A DNA stretch of 60,848 nt from CAZADA01 sp964526675 (GTDB taxonomy: Bacteria > Pseudomonadota > Alphaproteobacteria > Caulobacterales > Maricaulaceae): contig CAZGLY010000018.1 of NCBI GenBank assembly GCA_964526675.1, forward strand, positions 1-60,848, given 5' to 3'. The position numbers were made by a program, and so were the translations under genes. This document shows, piece after piece, positions 44,125 through 51,778 of the stretch; the stretch's first letter is position 1; the number at the start of each line of letters is the position of its first letter. The notes beneath the pieces were generated by a model, which saw only the letters and a program-made list of their open reading frames with translations, searched no databases and was not told the DNA's origin.

Positions 44125-45483
44125 TCAGACCAGCCGACGACGGCCCCGATCGCCGGGCGCGCTCGCACCGGGCGCGGCAGCCGTGAAAGCTGGTGGCGGC
44201 GGCGCGGAAGCCGCCACGGGCGTCGTCGGTTCGATCACCGGCGAGTCCCCCGACGTCGTTGCGAACGCGCGATAAAGGTCTTCCCCGTGCATCACGTGCG
44301 CATCCGCCCGTCGGCCGCCTTCACGCGCCGCCGCCGCAGCGCCTGATCCCGAGCCGGAGTAGACGCCGCTGATCGCGTTGGACGCCACCCGCGCCGCCGG
44401 CACCAGCGCGGCGATGCTCCGATAGACGTTGAACCAGAACGGCGCGCCAAGACCGATCATACCCCCGGCGATCAGCACGCCGACAAACCACTGCAGCGTG
44501 TCCGTGTTCACGCGCTTCAGGAGCGACGTCGGCAGATCCTGCGCCCAATCGCGCATGCGCGTGTTCAACATCGCCTGCAGTTGTTGCGGCGAGCAGCCGG
44601 CCTCCGTCCGCGCACACTCCGGCGCTGGAGGCGGCGGCCGCACCAGGCCGTTTTGCACGCAACGCGGGTCGGAAGGGCTCACCGGCGGCGGAACCGCGGT
44701 TGCGCCCTCGGTCGCGCGGTCGGCTGCGGCGATGGCGCCGAACAGCGGCGAGAACGGCAAACAATAGGGGTATTGCGTCGCGCCGACGGGGATATTGATG
44801 CCGCTGGCGAGGGACGCCGCTGAGCGCACCTCCGCGAGCGTCTGTTCCAGACGCGCGCGCTGCTCCCGCGCCACGGGATCCGACGGGCGGCGCACCAGCG
44901 CGGCGTCCGCAATGGCGTACTGACGCCGCAAATCATCGACATCGACCGAATTGATCAGCAGCTGCGTCAAGGCGCGATCTTGGACCAGCCCGCCAAACAA
45001 GCGGAACGCGTCGACGTTCAAGGAGAACGCCATGACGAACGCGATCACCACAGACCACACGCGCGCGCGCCGCCGCAGCCGCTCCCGCGACGCCGCGCCC
45101 AGGCGGTCGAATTCATACGCGAGCGCCTCCAGTCGGGCCTGGAGCGTCTCGCGGGACAACCCGCGCAACGCCGCGCCAGCCCGCGTGCCGGCCAGCTGCT
45201 CCATGAGCTGGCGAACGGTGAGGTCACGCACCTGCTCGGTTTCGTGCGCCGGGTCCTTCAGCAGGGCCAGCGTGAACTGCTCTTGATCCTCGTCCGCCGC
45301 GTCTCCGCCCGCGTCGCCGATGCGCGGTCTCACCGCCTCGGTGTGGAACTGGCTGACCAAAGCGCGCAGCCGCTTGCGCTGGACGTCGAGCCCGCGATTC
45401 ACGCCTTCCAGGATCACCGCCACCAACGTCGAAGCTAAGGTCATGAAAGCCGCAAACGCCAAAAGCGCGGTCACATAGCTCAT
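44125..45483 (-). CDS. Three-helix membrane protein of unknown function
   Basis: A 452-aa protein, first gene of the trio. Transmembrane helices lie near 4-26, 145-168 and 335-358. Between the first two is a cytoplasmic helical domain with KRLRALVSQF and RLEALAYEFDRLG. The second helix ends in the motif NVDAFRLF, which I associate with a widespread uncharacterised membrane family. A Pro-rich loop with three cysteines precedes the third helix. The C-terminus is Ala/Pro rich. The second of two adjacent ATGs is preferred for its spacing to GGGGG; using 45486 would add one Met. Confidence 0.72.
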   Translation of the reverse strand: MSYVTALLAFAAFMTLASTLVAVILEGVNRGLDVQRKRLRALVSQFHTEAVRPRIGDAGGDAADEDQEQFTLALLKDPAHETEQVRDLTVRQLMEQLAGTRAGAALRGLSRETLQARLEALAYEFDRLGAASRERLRRRARVWSVVIAFVMAFSLNVDAFRLFGGLVQDRALTQLLINSVDVDDLRRQYAIADAALVRRPSDPVAREQRARLEQTLAEVRSAASLASGINIPVGATQYPYCLPFSPLFGAIAAADRATEGATAVPPPVSPSDPRCVQNGLVRPPPPAPECARTEAGCSPQQLQAMLNTRMRDWAQDLPTSLLKRVNTDTLQWFVGVLIAGGMIGLGAPFWFNVYRSIAALVPAARVASNAISGVYSGSGSGAAAAAREGGRRADAHVMHGEDLYRAFATTSGDSPVIEPTTPVAASAPPPPAFTAAAPGASAPGDRGRRRLV

Positions 45484-45656
45484 CATTTCCCCCTTGCGCG
45501 GCGTCCCCGCCACCAGCAGGCGCGTCCGCGCCCACGCGCGGCCCGCCCGACCTCCACCCTGTCAAGCGCGCCGCTGCATGTCGGTATTAACGATTTCTAA
45601 AGGTTGCGCAAAAGCAATTTCAGCGGCTGAATACGGCGGCACTGGCGCCGCAGGGC

Positions 45657-45685
45657 CTGACCCTGCCCCATTCGCGCGCTATATC
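45657..45685 (+). promoter_or_regulatory. Probable sigma-70-type promoter of the cytochrome c gene
   Basis: The hexamers CTGACC (45657-45662) and TATATC (45680-45685) are separated by 17 nt and lie about 50 nt before the cytochrome c start codon. The spacing is optimal and the -10 is the most A/T-rich hexamer in the gap. This is read by eye only. Confidence 0.4.
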
Positions 45686-45733
45686 CCGCAACACATTGGT
45701 TTGAACCGCGGTCACCCTAAGAAAGGCACGTTG

Positions 45734-46303
45734 ATGAGAACTCTGGCCCTGTTAAGCCTTTTTGCCGGCGCGGTGGCGTTCGCCCCGCTCGCCAGCGCTC
45801 AGGAAGACACTGAAGAGGCGGCCGAGCCCGCGATGGCGAGCGACATGGTCGAAGACGCCATGGACGCCGTTGAAGAGGCGGTCGACGCGGAAGGCGCTGA
45901 GGCGGAAGGCGCTGAGGCGGAAGCCGCTGAGGCGGAAGCCGCTGACGACGGCGCGGACCCCGAAATCCTGGCCATCCTCGCCCAAGGCGACGCGGCGGCC
46001 GGCGAAAAGGTTTTCCGTCAGTGCATGGCCTGCCATGTCGTGAACGCGCCGCAAAACCGCGTGGGCCCGACGTTGAACGGCATCATCGGCCGCACCGCCG
46101 GCATGGTTGAAGGCTTCCGCTATTCCAAAGCGAACGCGGAGTCGGGCGTGGCGTGGACCGAAGCCAACCTGTTTGAGTATCTTGAAAACCCGCGCCAATA
46201 CATCCCGGGCACGATCATGGCCTACGCCGGCCTGCGCGACGCCCAACAGCGGGCCGACGTGATCGCTTACATTCGCGAAAACGGCGGCGCGGCGGCTGAG
46301 TAA
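45734..46303 (+). CDS. Class I cytochrome c with acidic spacer
   Basis: A 189-aa periplasmic electron carrier. The signal peptide is 1-22. An acidic Glu/Ala-rich segment (24-76), partly made of four 5-residue repeats, precedes a cytochrome c2/c552-like haem domain (about 78-189). Haem binding is CMACH at 97-101 and the axial Met is in PGTIMAYAG (M162). Such small cytochromes donate electrons to oxidases or to the photosynthetic reaction centre; the position beside the photosynthesis cluster makes the latter possible. A strong terminator follows 28 nt after the stop. Confidence 0.9.
   Translation: MRTLALLSLFAGAVAFAPLASAQEDTEEAAEPAMASDMVEDAMDAVEEAVDAEGAEAEGAEAEAAEAEAADDGADPEILAILAQGDAAAGEKVFRQCMACHVVNAPQNRVGPTLNGIIGRTAGMVEGFRYSKANAESGVAWTEANLFEYLENPRQYIPGTIMAYAGLRDAQQRADVIAYIRENGGAAAE
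45887..45946 (+). repeat. Four tandem 15-bp repeats inside the cytochrome c acidic spacer
   Basis: Four consecutive copies of a 15-bp unit, GCGGAAGGCGCTGAG (copies 3 and 4 have C in place of the G at position 8, and copy 4 ends in C), encode the Ala-Glu-rich part of the cytochrome spacer. Because 15 is a multiple of three, copy-number change by slippage would alter spacer length without a frameshift. Confidence 0.9.
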
Positions 46304-46330
46304 GCGCCATCGCTGCAACTCATCTATGAA

Positions 46331-46366
46331 AACGCCGGGCCGGTTCCCTCCGCGCCCGGCGTTTTT
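46331..46366. terminator. Strong bidirectional intrinsic terminator between cytochrome c and bchP
   Basis: A perfect 10-bp stem AACGCCGGGC/GCCCGGCGTT with a 13-nt loop is followed by five T on the plus strand. The preceding AAAA gives a T-run on the minus strand as well. It lies between the convergent cytochrome c gene (plus) and bchP (minus) and fits a shared terminator. Confidence 0.9.
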
Positions 46367-46544
46367 GTGTCCGTCCAGAGTCGAACGGCGACCTTCACCC
46401 CATGAGCCACGCACGACGCCTTCAGCGCGGCGGCGATCGTGACCCCGGCGCCGCCGGTAAGGGCCGCGCGCAGCACTGGGACCAGACCCCCCTGGCCGCA
46501 GCCATGGCCATGGCCTGGAACACCGTCATGCGGCGGCGGCCGCT
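46367..46544. other. 178-nt stretch downstream of bchP with no assigned gene
   Basis: Between the terminator and the bchP stop, both strands have short open frames (for example about 50 codons from a GTG on the minus strand), but none has a convincing ribosome site or a recognisable product. No idi or tspO gene follows bchP here, although those are common neighbours in other phototrophs. Confidence 0.5.
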
Positions 46545-47750
46545 CTATGAGGCGGCCTTCGACACGCCGAACAAATGGCCAAGATCTTTCAAGAAGATCC
46601 GCATATGCGCCCCGGGTTTCCGACGGACCAAACGCTTGTGCATATAGCCCTGCCAGGTCAGCTCCTGGACATCTTTGTCGGCGCAGATCTCGACAAACCG
46701 TTCCCGCCGTTTGTCGTTGCGGTACCAAAAATGCTGCATCACGCCGAGCACCATGAAGGTCGTGCGATGATCCTTCATGAAACGCCGCCGCGCCTGGGCC
46801 AAGGCGCGCGCGTCGTCCGTGGCGAGGCGCTCATCCACCGCCTCGGCCGCCAGGCGTCCGCCCAGCATGGCGTAATAGATGCCTTCACCGGAGGCCGGCG
46901 CGACCACGCCCGCCGCGTCGCCGGCCAACACGACGTCGCGCCGGTTGTCCCACTGCTTCAGCGGCTTCAGCGGGATGGGCGCGCCTTCGTGGCGTATCAT
47001 CTCGCAGGCCTCGAGGCCCGCCTTGGCGCGCAGCGCCGCCACGGCGCCCCGCAAGGAGAAGCCTTTGTGCGCGCTGCCCACGCCGACACTGGCGGTGTCG
47101 CCATGGGGAAAGATCCACGCGTAGAAGTCCGGGGACAGCTCGCCCTGGTAGTACACATCGCAGCGTTCGCCGTCATAGGCGTTCGCGGCGGCCGAGACGA
47201 CGTCGGCCGGCGCCTTGATGATCTCGTGATACGCGAAGACGCACGGCGGCTCCGCCGTTGTGACCGCTTGGCGCGCGACGGCGGAGCGGGCCCCGTCGGC
47301 GCCGATGACCGTGCGCGCGCGCACCTTCACCGGCGGCTCCCCGCGATCGGCGTCCTTCGCGCGATAGCTGAGGATCAGCGTGTCGTTGGGCGAACGCTCC
47401 AAGCCGACAAACGTTCCGGATCGGCGCTCGGCGCCGGCGGCGGCGGCGCGACAGCGTAAGAACTCGTCAAACGGGCCTCGATCCACCATGCCGACATAGC
47501 CGTCGCCCACGGGCATATCCACGCCGCGACCGGAGGGCGCGACCATCCGCGCGCCGTTGATCCGCGCCACGATCTGTTCATCCGGGATGGCGAAATCCGT
47601 CACCGCCCGAGGCGGGATCGCGCCGCCACACGGCTTGATGCGCCCGGCTTTATCCAGGAGGAGCACCGAGCGTCCAGCGCGCGCGAGATCCTCCGCGGCC
47701 GTCGCGCCCGCTGGCCCGCCGCCGACCACCACTGCGTCAAAGGTCTCCAT
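46545..47750 (-). CDS. bchP: Geranylgeranyl reductase BchP
   Basis: A 401-aa membrane-associated flavoprotein that reduces the geranylgeranyl tail of bacteriochlorophyll a to phytyl using NADPH. The N-terminal FAD loop is DAVVVGGGPAGATAAEDLARAG. KPCGGAIPPRAV and ADGARSAVAR are family motifs, and LAGDAAGVVAPASGEGIYYAM is the second flavin-binding segment. The ATG at 47750 is preferred because GAGAGG lies 9 nt upstream; the ATG at 47759 directly abuts that site. It is last in the bchG - transporter - bchP operon. Confidence 0.94.
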   Translation of the reverse strand: METFDAVVVGGGPAGATAAEDLARAGRSVLLLDKAGRIKPCGGAIPPRAVTDFAIPDEQIVARINGARMVAPSGRGVDMPVGDGYVGMVDRGPFDEFLRCRAAAAGAERRSGTFVGLERSPNDTLILSYRAKDADRGEPPVKVRARTVIGADGARSAVARQAVTTAEPPCVFAYHEIIKAPADVVSAAANAYDGERCDVYYQGELSPDFYAWIFPHGDTASVGVGSAHKGFSLRGAVAALRAKAGLEACEMIRHEGAPIPLKPLKQWDNRRDVVLAGDAAGVVAPASGEGIYYAMLGGRLAAEAVDERLATDDARALAQARRRFMKDHRTTFMVLGVMQHFWYRNDKRRERFVEICADKDVQELTWQGYMHKRLVRRKPGAHMRIFLKDLGHLFGVSKAAS

Positions 47751-47767
47751 CAAACCCATCCTCTCCG

Positions 47768-49183
47768 CTAGGCGCCGACGCCCACACTGGGCCCATGGGG
47801 CCCGGCGGACGTCGCCGCGCCGGTCGCCGGTTCGGCGTATTCAGACGTTGTCGGCGGCGCCCCGGCCCAAACCCGCGCCGCGAGAACGCCCGCCACGATG
47901 AACAACACCGCCTCCGCCGCGAAAACGCTCGCAAACGCGGGCACGGGGTCGTTGAAGATCGCCCGCGCGACATCCAGAGCCGCCGAGCCAATAAAGCCGC
48001 CAAGCCCGAAGGCCGCCGCCTGAGCCGCCCCCCACACGCCCATGCGGACGCCATGACGGCTGGAGCCGTGTCCCGCCAACGCCACCATGGCGCCGAAGGC
48101 GGCGACCGCGAACGCGCCTGTCGCCGCGCCCAGCAGGAAGACCGTCGCCCGCAAGGGCCATCCGGGGCCTGCGACGCTCGCCGCGGCCAACAGAGCAACC
48201 GCGACCGCCGAGGCGAAGCATCCCAGAATGGTCCAGGTCTGGCGGGCGCCGACACGCTTTCCGAACACGCCCGACAAGATCGCAACGGGGATCATCCCCA
48301 CCAGCGCGCCGCCATGCTGCAGCCCCGCCAGCCCTGTGGACTGGCCCGGCGTGTAGTCGAACACGAGCCCGGCGAACGGCTCCAGGATCAGGTCCTGCAT
48401 GTTGTAGGCGAGCATCGAGACAAACACGAAAACGGTGAACCGTCGCGCCTGCGGCTCCGCCCAGACCAAGGCCATGGCTTCGCGAAACGGCGTCTTTTGC
48501 GGCGCCGGATCGCCCAGCGCCGGTCCATCCACCCGGTCTTGATCGGGATTCCACCCCGGCGGAGGCGCGCTGGCCTCAACGCCCGCAGTCGCGAAATACG
48601 CGATCAGGAACGCCACAAAGCACACGATGGAGGCCACAATCACAAGGCGCTGATACGAGAACGGGTCCAGGAAGCCGCTGACGATCCCCGCGGTCGCCGC
48701 CAAGCCCACAATCATCATGATAAACGCCAGGGATCCCGCCGCGGCCCGCCGCGGCGGCGCCGTGGCCGTGGCCAACAGCGCGAGCAACGCGGTTCCCGCC
48801 GCGCCGACGCCCACCCCAATCATCGTGAACGCCAGCGCTGCGAGCGCGAGGCCCGCGATCGTGTTCACGGAGGCGAGCGCCGTGGCGTCCGCCGCCAGAA
48901 GACCGCCCAACGCCAGGACGAACATGCCGCCGCGGATCCAAGGCGTCCGCCTGCTTTGGTCGGATCCGTGCCCCCAACGCGGGCGCGACATCTGCACCGC
49001 GTAGTGCCAACCGACCAGCGCGCCGGGCACCATGGCGGCGAGAGCAAGCTCCACCACCATCACACGGTTCAACGTGGACGTTGTGAGGACAACGACAGCG
49101 CCGATCGCGCTTTGCACCAGACCAAGGCGGATCACGCCAAGCCAGCTCAGATACCGCGGGACCACGTCGCGCGCTGCGGTCAT
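47768..49183 (-). CDS. BCD/PucC-family MFS transporter of the bchG-bchP operon (Bch2/ORF428-like)
   Basis: A 471-aa inner-membrane protein of about 12 helices. The family motifs VIRLGLVQSAIGAVVVLTTSTLNRVMVVEL (helix 1-2) and EPFAGLVFDYTPGQSTGLAGLQHGGALVGM mark the bacteriochlorophyll-delivery branch that includes PucC and LhaA. These proteins are needed for assembly of light-harvesting complexes, probably by handling pigment. The ATG overlaps the bchG stop by 4 nt. The position between bchG and bchP matches the gene known as orf428/bch2 in Rhodobacter, rather than pucC at the puc locus. Confidence 0.9.
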   Translation of the reverse strand: MTAARDVVPRYLSWLGVIRLGLVQSAIGAVVVLTTSTLNRVMVVELALAAMVPGALVGWHYAVQMSRPRWGHGSDQSRRTPWIRGGMFVLALGGLLAADATALASVNTIAGLALAALAFTMIGVGVGAAGTALLALLATATAPPRRAAAGSLAFIMMIVGLAATAGIVSGFLDPFSYQRLVIVASIVCFVAFLIAYFATAGVEASAPPPGWNPDQDRVDGPALGDPAPQKTPFREAMALVWAEPQARRFTVFVFVSMLAYNMQDLILEPFAGLVFDYTPGQSTGLAGLQHGGALVGMIPVAILSGVFGKRVGARQTWTILGCFASAVAVALLAAASVAGPGWPLRATVFLLGAATGAFAVAAFGAMVALAGHGSSRHGVRMGVWGAAQAAAFGLGGFIGSAALDVARAIFNDPVPAFASVFAAEAVLFIVAGVLAARVWAGAPPTTSEYAEPATGAATSAGPHGPSVGVGA

Positions 49184-50097
49184 AACGTCGCCTCCACCAC
49201 ACCGCCGACGGCGAATGCGCTGACGAGCATGCCGAGGACGTAAAGCGTCGTTCCGGTGGCGTTGTACCAAGGCGTGCGGCCGCGGGGGTCGCGCAGCAGC
49301 CGCGCCATCAAACCGACCTGGATCATCAGAAGAACAGCCACGATGAGCGCGTGGGCCGGCCGTCCCCACGCGAGCAGCGCGGCAACGACGACAAACTGCG
49401 GCGCCGCCATCACCAAACAGGCGAGTCGCGCCGCGCGTTCGACGCCCAACGTCACCGGCAGCGACCGTAGCCCCATGGCGCGATCGCCCTCCACGGCCTT
49501 GAAGTCGTTGAGCGTCATGATCCCAAACGCGCCGAAGCTGTAGAGCCCCGCCAACGCGAGGATCTGGCCGCTCGGCAAACCGCCCGCGACCACGGCCGCG
49601 CCAGTGAACCACGCCAGCCCCTCATAGCTCAACGCCACGGCCGCCGGCCCCGCCCACCCGCTTTGCTTCAGCCGCAGAGGCGGCGCGCTGTAGGCCCACG
49701 CGAGGGCCAAGCCCAACGCGGTGGCCAGAGCGACCCAAAATCCCAACGCCACGCCCCAGACCAGAGACGCGACCGTCCACACCACCGCAATGCCGAGCCC
49801 CCAGCGTCCAGGCACACGCCCGGACGGGATGGGTCGGTGCGGTTCATTGATCGCGTCGACGTGCCGATCAAACCAATCGTTCACTGCTTGGCTGGTGGCG
49901 CACACCAGCGGGCCGGCCAGCACGACGCCGGCCACCAAAAACGTCCAACGCTGTGAGAGATCCACGCCGGCGGACACCACGCCGCAGCCGAAGGCCCACA
50001 TGGGCGCGAACCACGTGACGGGCTTCAACAGCTCCAACACGGCCGCCGGGGCGGGCCATGAACGCACAGGGCGCGGGACAGCGACGCTTGGCTCCAT
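49180..50097 (-). CDS. bchG: Bacteriochlorophyll synthase BchG
   Basis: A 305-aa UbiA-family prenyltransferase in the inner membrane that esterifies bacteriochlorophyllide a with geranylgeranyl diphosphate. The two Asp-rich substrate motifs are seen: NDWFDRHVDAINEPHRPIPSG (about 73-93) and NDFKAVEGDRAMG (about 195-207). About eight to nine helices are predicted. It begins 13 nt from a TTGACA-containing promoter region with PpsR-type half-sites, and it is the first gene of its operon. Confidence 0.95.
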   Translation of the reverse strand: MEPSVAVPRPVRSWPAPAAVLELLKPVTWFAPMWAFGCGVVSAGVDLSQRWTFLVAGVVLAGPLVCATSQAVNDWFDRHVDAINEPHRPIPSGRVPGRWGLGIAVVWTVASLVWGVALGFWVALATALGLALAWAYSAPPLRLKQSGWAGPAAVALSYEGLAWFTGAAVVAGGLPSGQILALAGLYSFGAFGIMTLNDFKAVEGDRAMGLRSLPVTLGVERAARLACLVMAAPQFVVVAALLAWGRPAHALIVAVLLMIQVGLMARLLRDPRGRTPWYNATGTTLYVLGMLVSAFAVGGVVEATL

Positions 50098-50103
50098 AGG
50101 GCG

Positions 50104-50132
50104 ACGCTAGTGTTGACAGTTCGCAGTGTCAA
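50104..50132 (-). promoter_or_regulatory. Probable bchG promoter overlapping PpsR half-sites
   Basis: On the minus strand a perfect -35 TTGACA (50132-50127) is followed after 17 nt by TAGCGT (50109-50104), close to the bchG start. The short distance to the ATG at 50097 would give a nearly leaderless transcript, so the true start may lie further upstream. The -35 is part of the PpsR-type palindromes. Confidence 0.4.
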
Positions 50133-50144
50133 CGCAACCTGACA
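50127..50144. promoter_or_regulatory. PpsR/CrtJ-type operator upstream of bchG
   Basis: TGTCA-N8-TGACA matches the PpsR/CrtJ consensus TGT-N12-ACA exactly and is a perfect 5-bp palindrome. A further inverted TGACA half-site lies 8 nt to the left (50114-50118), so three half-sites are evenly spaced. The site is about 30 nt before the bchG ATG, and the ppsR gene is next door. Repression of bchG-bchP in aerobic conditions is the expected effect. Confidence 0.68.
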
Positions 50145-50280
50145 ATCTGAGCGAACGACGAGCCCAAGCCGTTGTTCTTTGTTTTCAGGCGATTAGCGGG
50201 TTGTGCCCGCGGGCGGGGGTCCAGCAGAGACAATGCGCCGCGCCACACACCGCGCCGGCGCGCCGCGCTTTACGGCTGTC

Positions 50281-51744
50281 TCACCGCTCTTCGGGCCCGT
50301 TGCGCGGCCCGAGTCCGTAGCGATGCAGTTTTGCGTAGAGGCTTTGGCGGCTGAGCCCGAGAATCTCAGCCGCCGAGGCGCGATTGTCGCCGGTCAGATC
50401 AAGCGCCGCCTCGATGCACAACCGCTCGATCAAATCGGTCGTCTCCCGCACAATCTCCTTGAGGGACACCCGGCCCACCAGCTCGGTCAGATGCTCCATC
50501 GACCGCGGCACGTCAGCGCTGGCGTCCCCAGCCGCGACCGCGCCTCGACCGCTGGCGAGTCGCCGCCCGCCGACGGGCCGCAAGGCGAAGCCGTAATACC
50601 GATCGCGATTGTCGGCGGCCACGACGGCGGAAAGCTCCACCTCTTCGCGCGATCCGAACTGCCCATTCACGACGGTGCTGAACTGTCGGACCGATCCATA
50701 CTCGCGCAGATTGGCCGTCAGAACACTGAGGTCGACCCCGGTGCGTCCGACGAATTGCTCCAACAACTCGCCGCGCGCGTGCTCAACGGTGGCGAGCTGG
50801 GCCATCTCGAGGAACGCCGCGTTGGCCACCCGGATGCGCAGATCGGAATCCGCCACCACTAGACCGTCCGGGAGGTCTTCCAACACGTCGACAAAATTCG
50901 GGCGCGCCGGCCCCGACGACGTCGGTTGGTCTCCGCCCGACAGCCGCAACAAATAATACGATGAATGCGCTTGCCGGAACAGCGATCCCGAGATGAGGAA
51001 GCGCCCGGAGGCGGCGGGCGCGGCGAGGCGCACCGGCACATCGTCCACATGCCGCGCGGCGCGGGCTTCGCCCAACATGGTTTGGACGCGCAGCTGATCC
51101 TTGCGCTTGAACAACGCCAGGAGCGGACGCCCCTGCAGAGCGTCGGCCTCAACCTCCAGCAGCTGAGACGCCGCCGGGTTAGCGTCGCTGACTGTGAGAT
51201 CCGCCGCCTTCACGATCAGCACCGGCTCATTGGTCATCTGGAACAAGATTCGGTAGCGCGTCTCGACGTGGCGCAGGCGCTCATGATCCTGCTCGACCGC
51301 GCGTTGGACCTCGATCAGCTGCTGCTGCATGGCTGCAAGCGCGCGCAGCTCCCGGCCGACGGCCACAACGCGACCGCTGTCGGCGTCGCCAACCGCCATG
51401 TAGCGGACGGGCAAATCCCCACCCTCCCGCAGAGGGTGATTGACCTGCCGCCAACGTGTCTCAGCGGCTCCCGCCGCATCGCGGAGCAGCGCCTCGATCT
51501 TCGGGCGGCTTTCTCGGGTGACCGTCTCCACCCAGGGCTGGCCCACCCAGCCGTCATACCCCTGGTCGAGGATGTCGTCGCTGCCGAACGCCACGTCCTG
51601 GATGACGCCGTCGCCATCGAGCACCATGGCGACGTCGGAGCTGTTCGCGATCAGATCCACGGTGGTCGTCGCCGCCAACCCCTCGAACGACTGTTCGGGC
51701 GAGCGGAACCCCCTTGCGTTCGTGGATGTTGCGCGTGTGTCCAT
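50281..51744 (-). CDS. ppsR: PpsR/CrtJ photosynthesis repressor
   Basis: A 487-aa cytoplasmic transcription factor. Order: N-terminal PAS-like domain (about 15-120), a Gln-rich helical linker (about 127-155), two PAS domains (about 155-270 and 280-390), then a Fis-type helix-turn-helix (about 440-482) with DNRASAAEILGLSRQSLYAKLHRYGL. The only cysteine (C443) immediately precedes the helix-turn-helix, matching the redox Cys of Rhodobacter PpsR/CrtJ; the PAS-domain Cys is absent. The ATG at 51744 is chosen; a GTG at 51771 would add nine residues. It is 34 nt downstream of ppaA. Confidence 0.92.
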   Translation of the reverse strand: MDTRATSTNARGFRSPEQSFEGLAATTTVDLIANSSDVAMVLDGDGVIQDVAFGSDDILDQGYDGWVGQPWVETVTRESRPKIEALLRDAAGAAETRWRQVNHPLREGGDLPVRYMAVGDADSGRVVAVGRELRALAAMQQQLIEVQRAVEQDHERLRHVETRYRILFQMTNEPVLIVKAADLTVSDANPAASQLLEVEADALQGRPLLALFKRKDQLRVQTMLGEARAARHVDDVPVRLAAPAASGRFLISGSLFRQAHSSYYLLRLSGGDQPTSSGPARPNFVDVLEDLPDGLVVADSDLRIRVANAAFLEMAQLATVEHARGELLEQFVGRTGVDLSVLTANLREYGSVRQFSTVVNGQFGSREEVELSAVVAADNRDRYYGFALRPVGGRRLASGRGAVAAGDASADVPRSMEHLTELVGRVSLKEIVRETTDLIERLCIEAALDLTGDNRASAAEILGLSRQSLYAKLHRYGLGPRNGPEER

Positions 51745-51778
51745 AGTCACCGAAGGGTCTTTCGCTCGCACGGCCGGG

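Noticed and set aside
46402..46647. Plus-strand 81-codon frame after the cytochrome c terminator
   Set aside because: It overlaps the 3' end of bchP antisense, has no ribosome site and shows no recognisable product.
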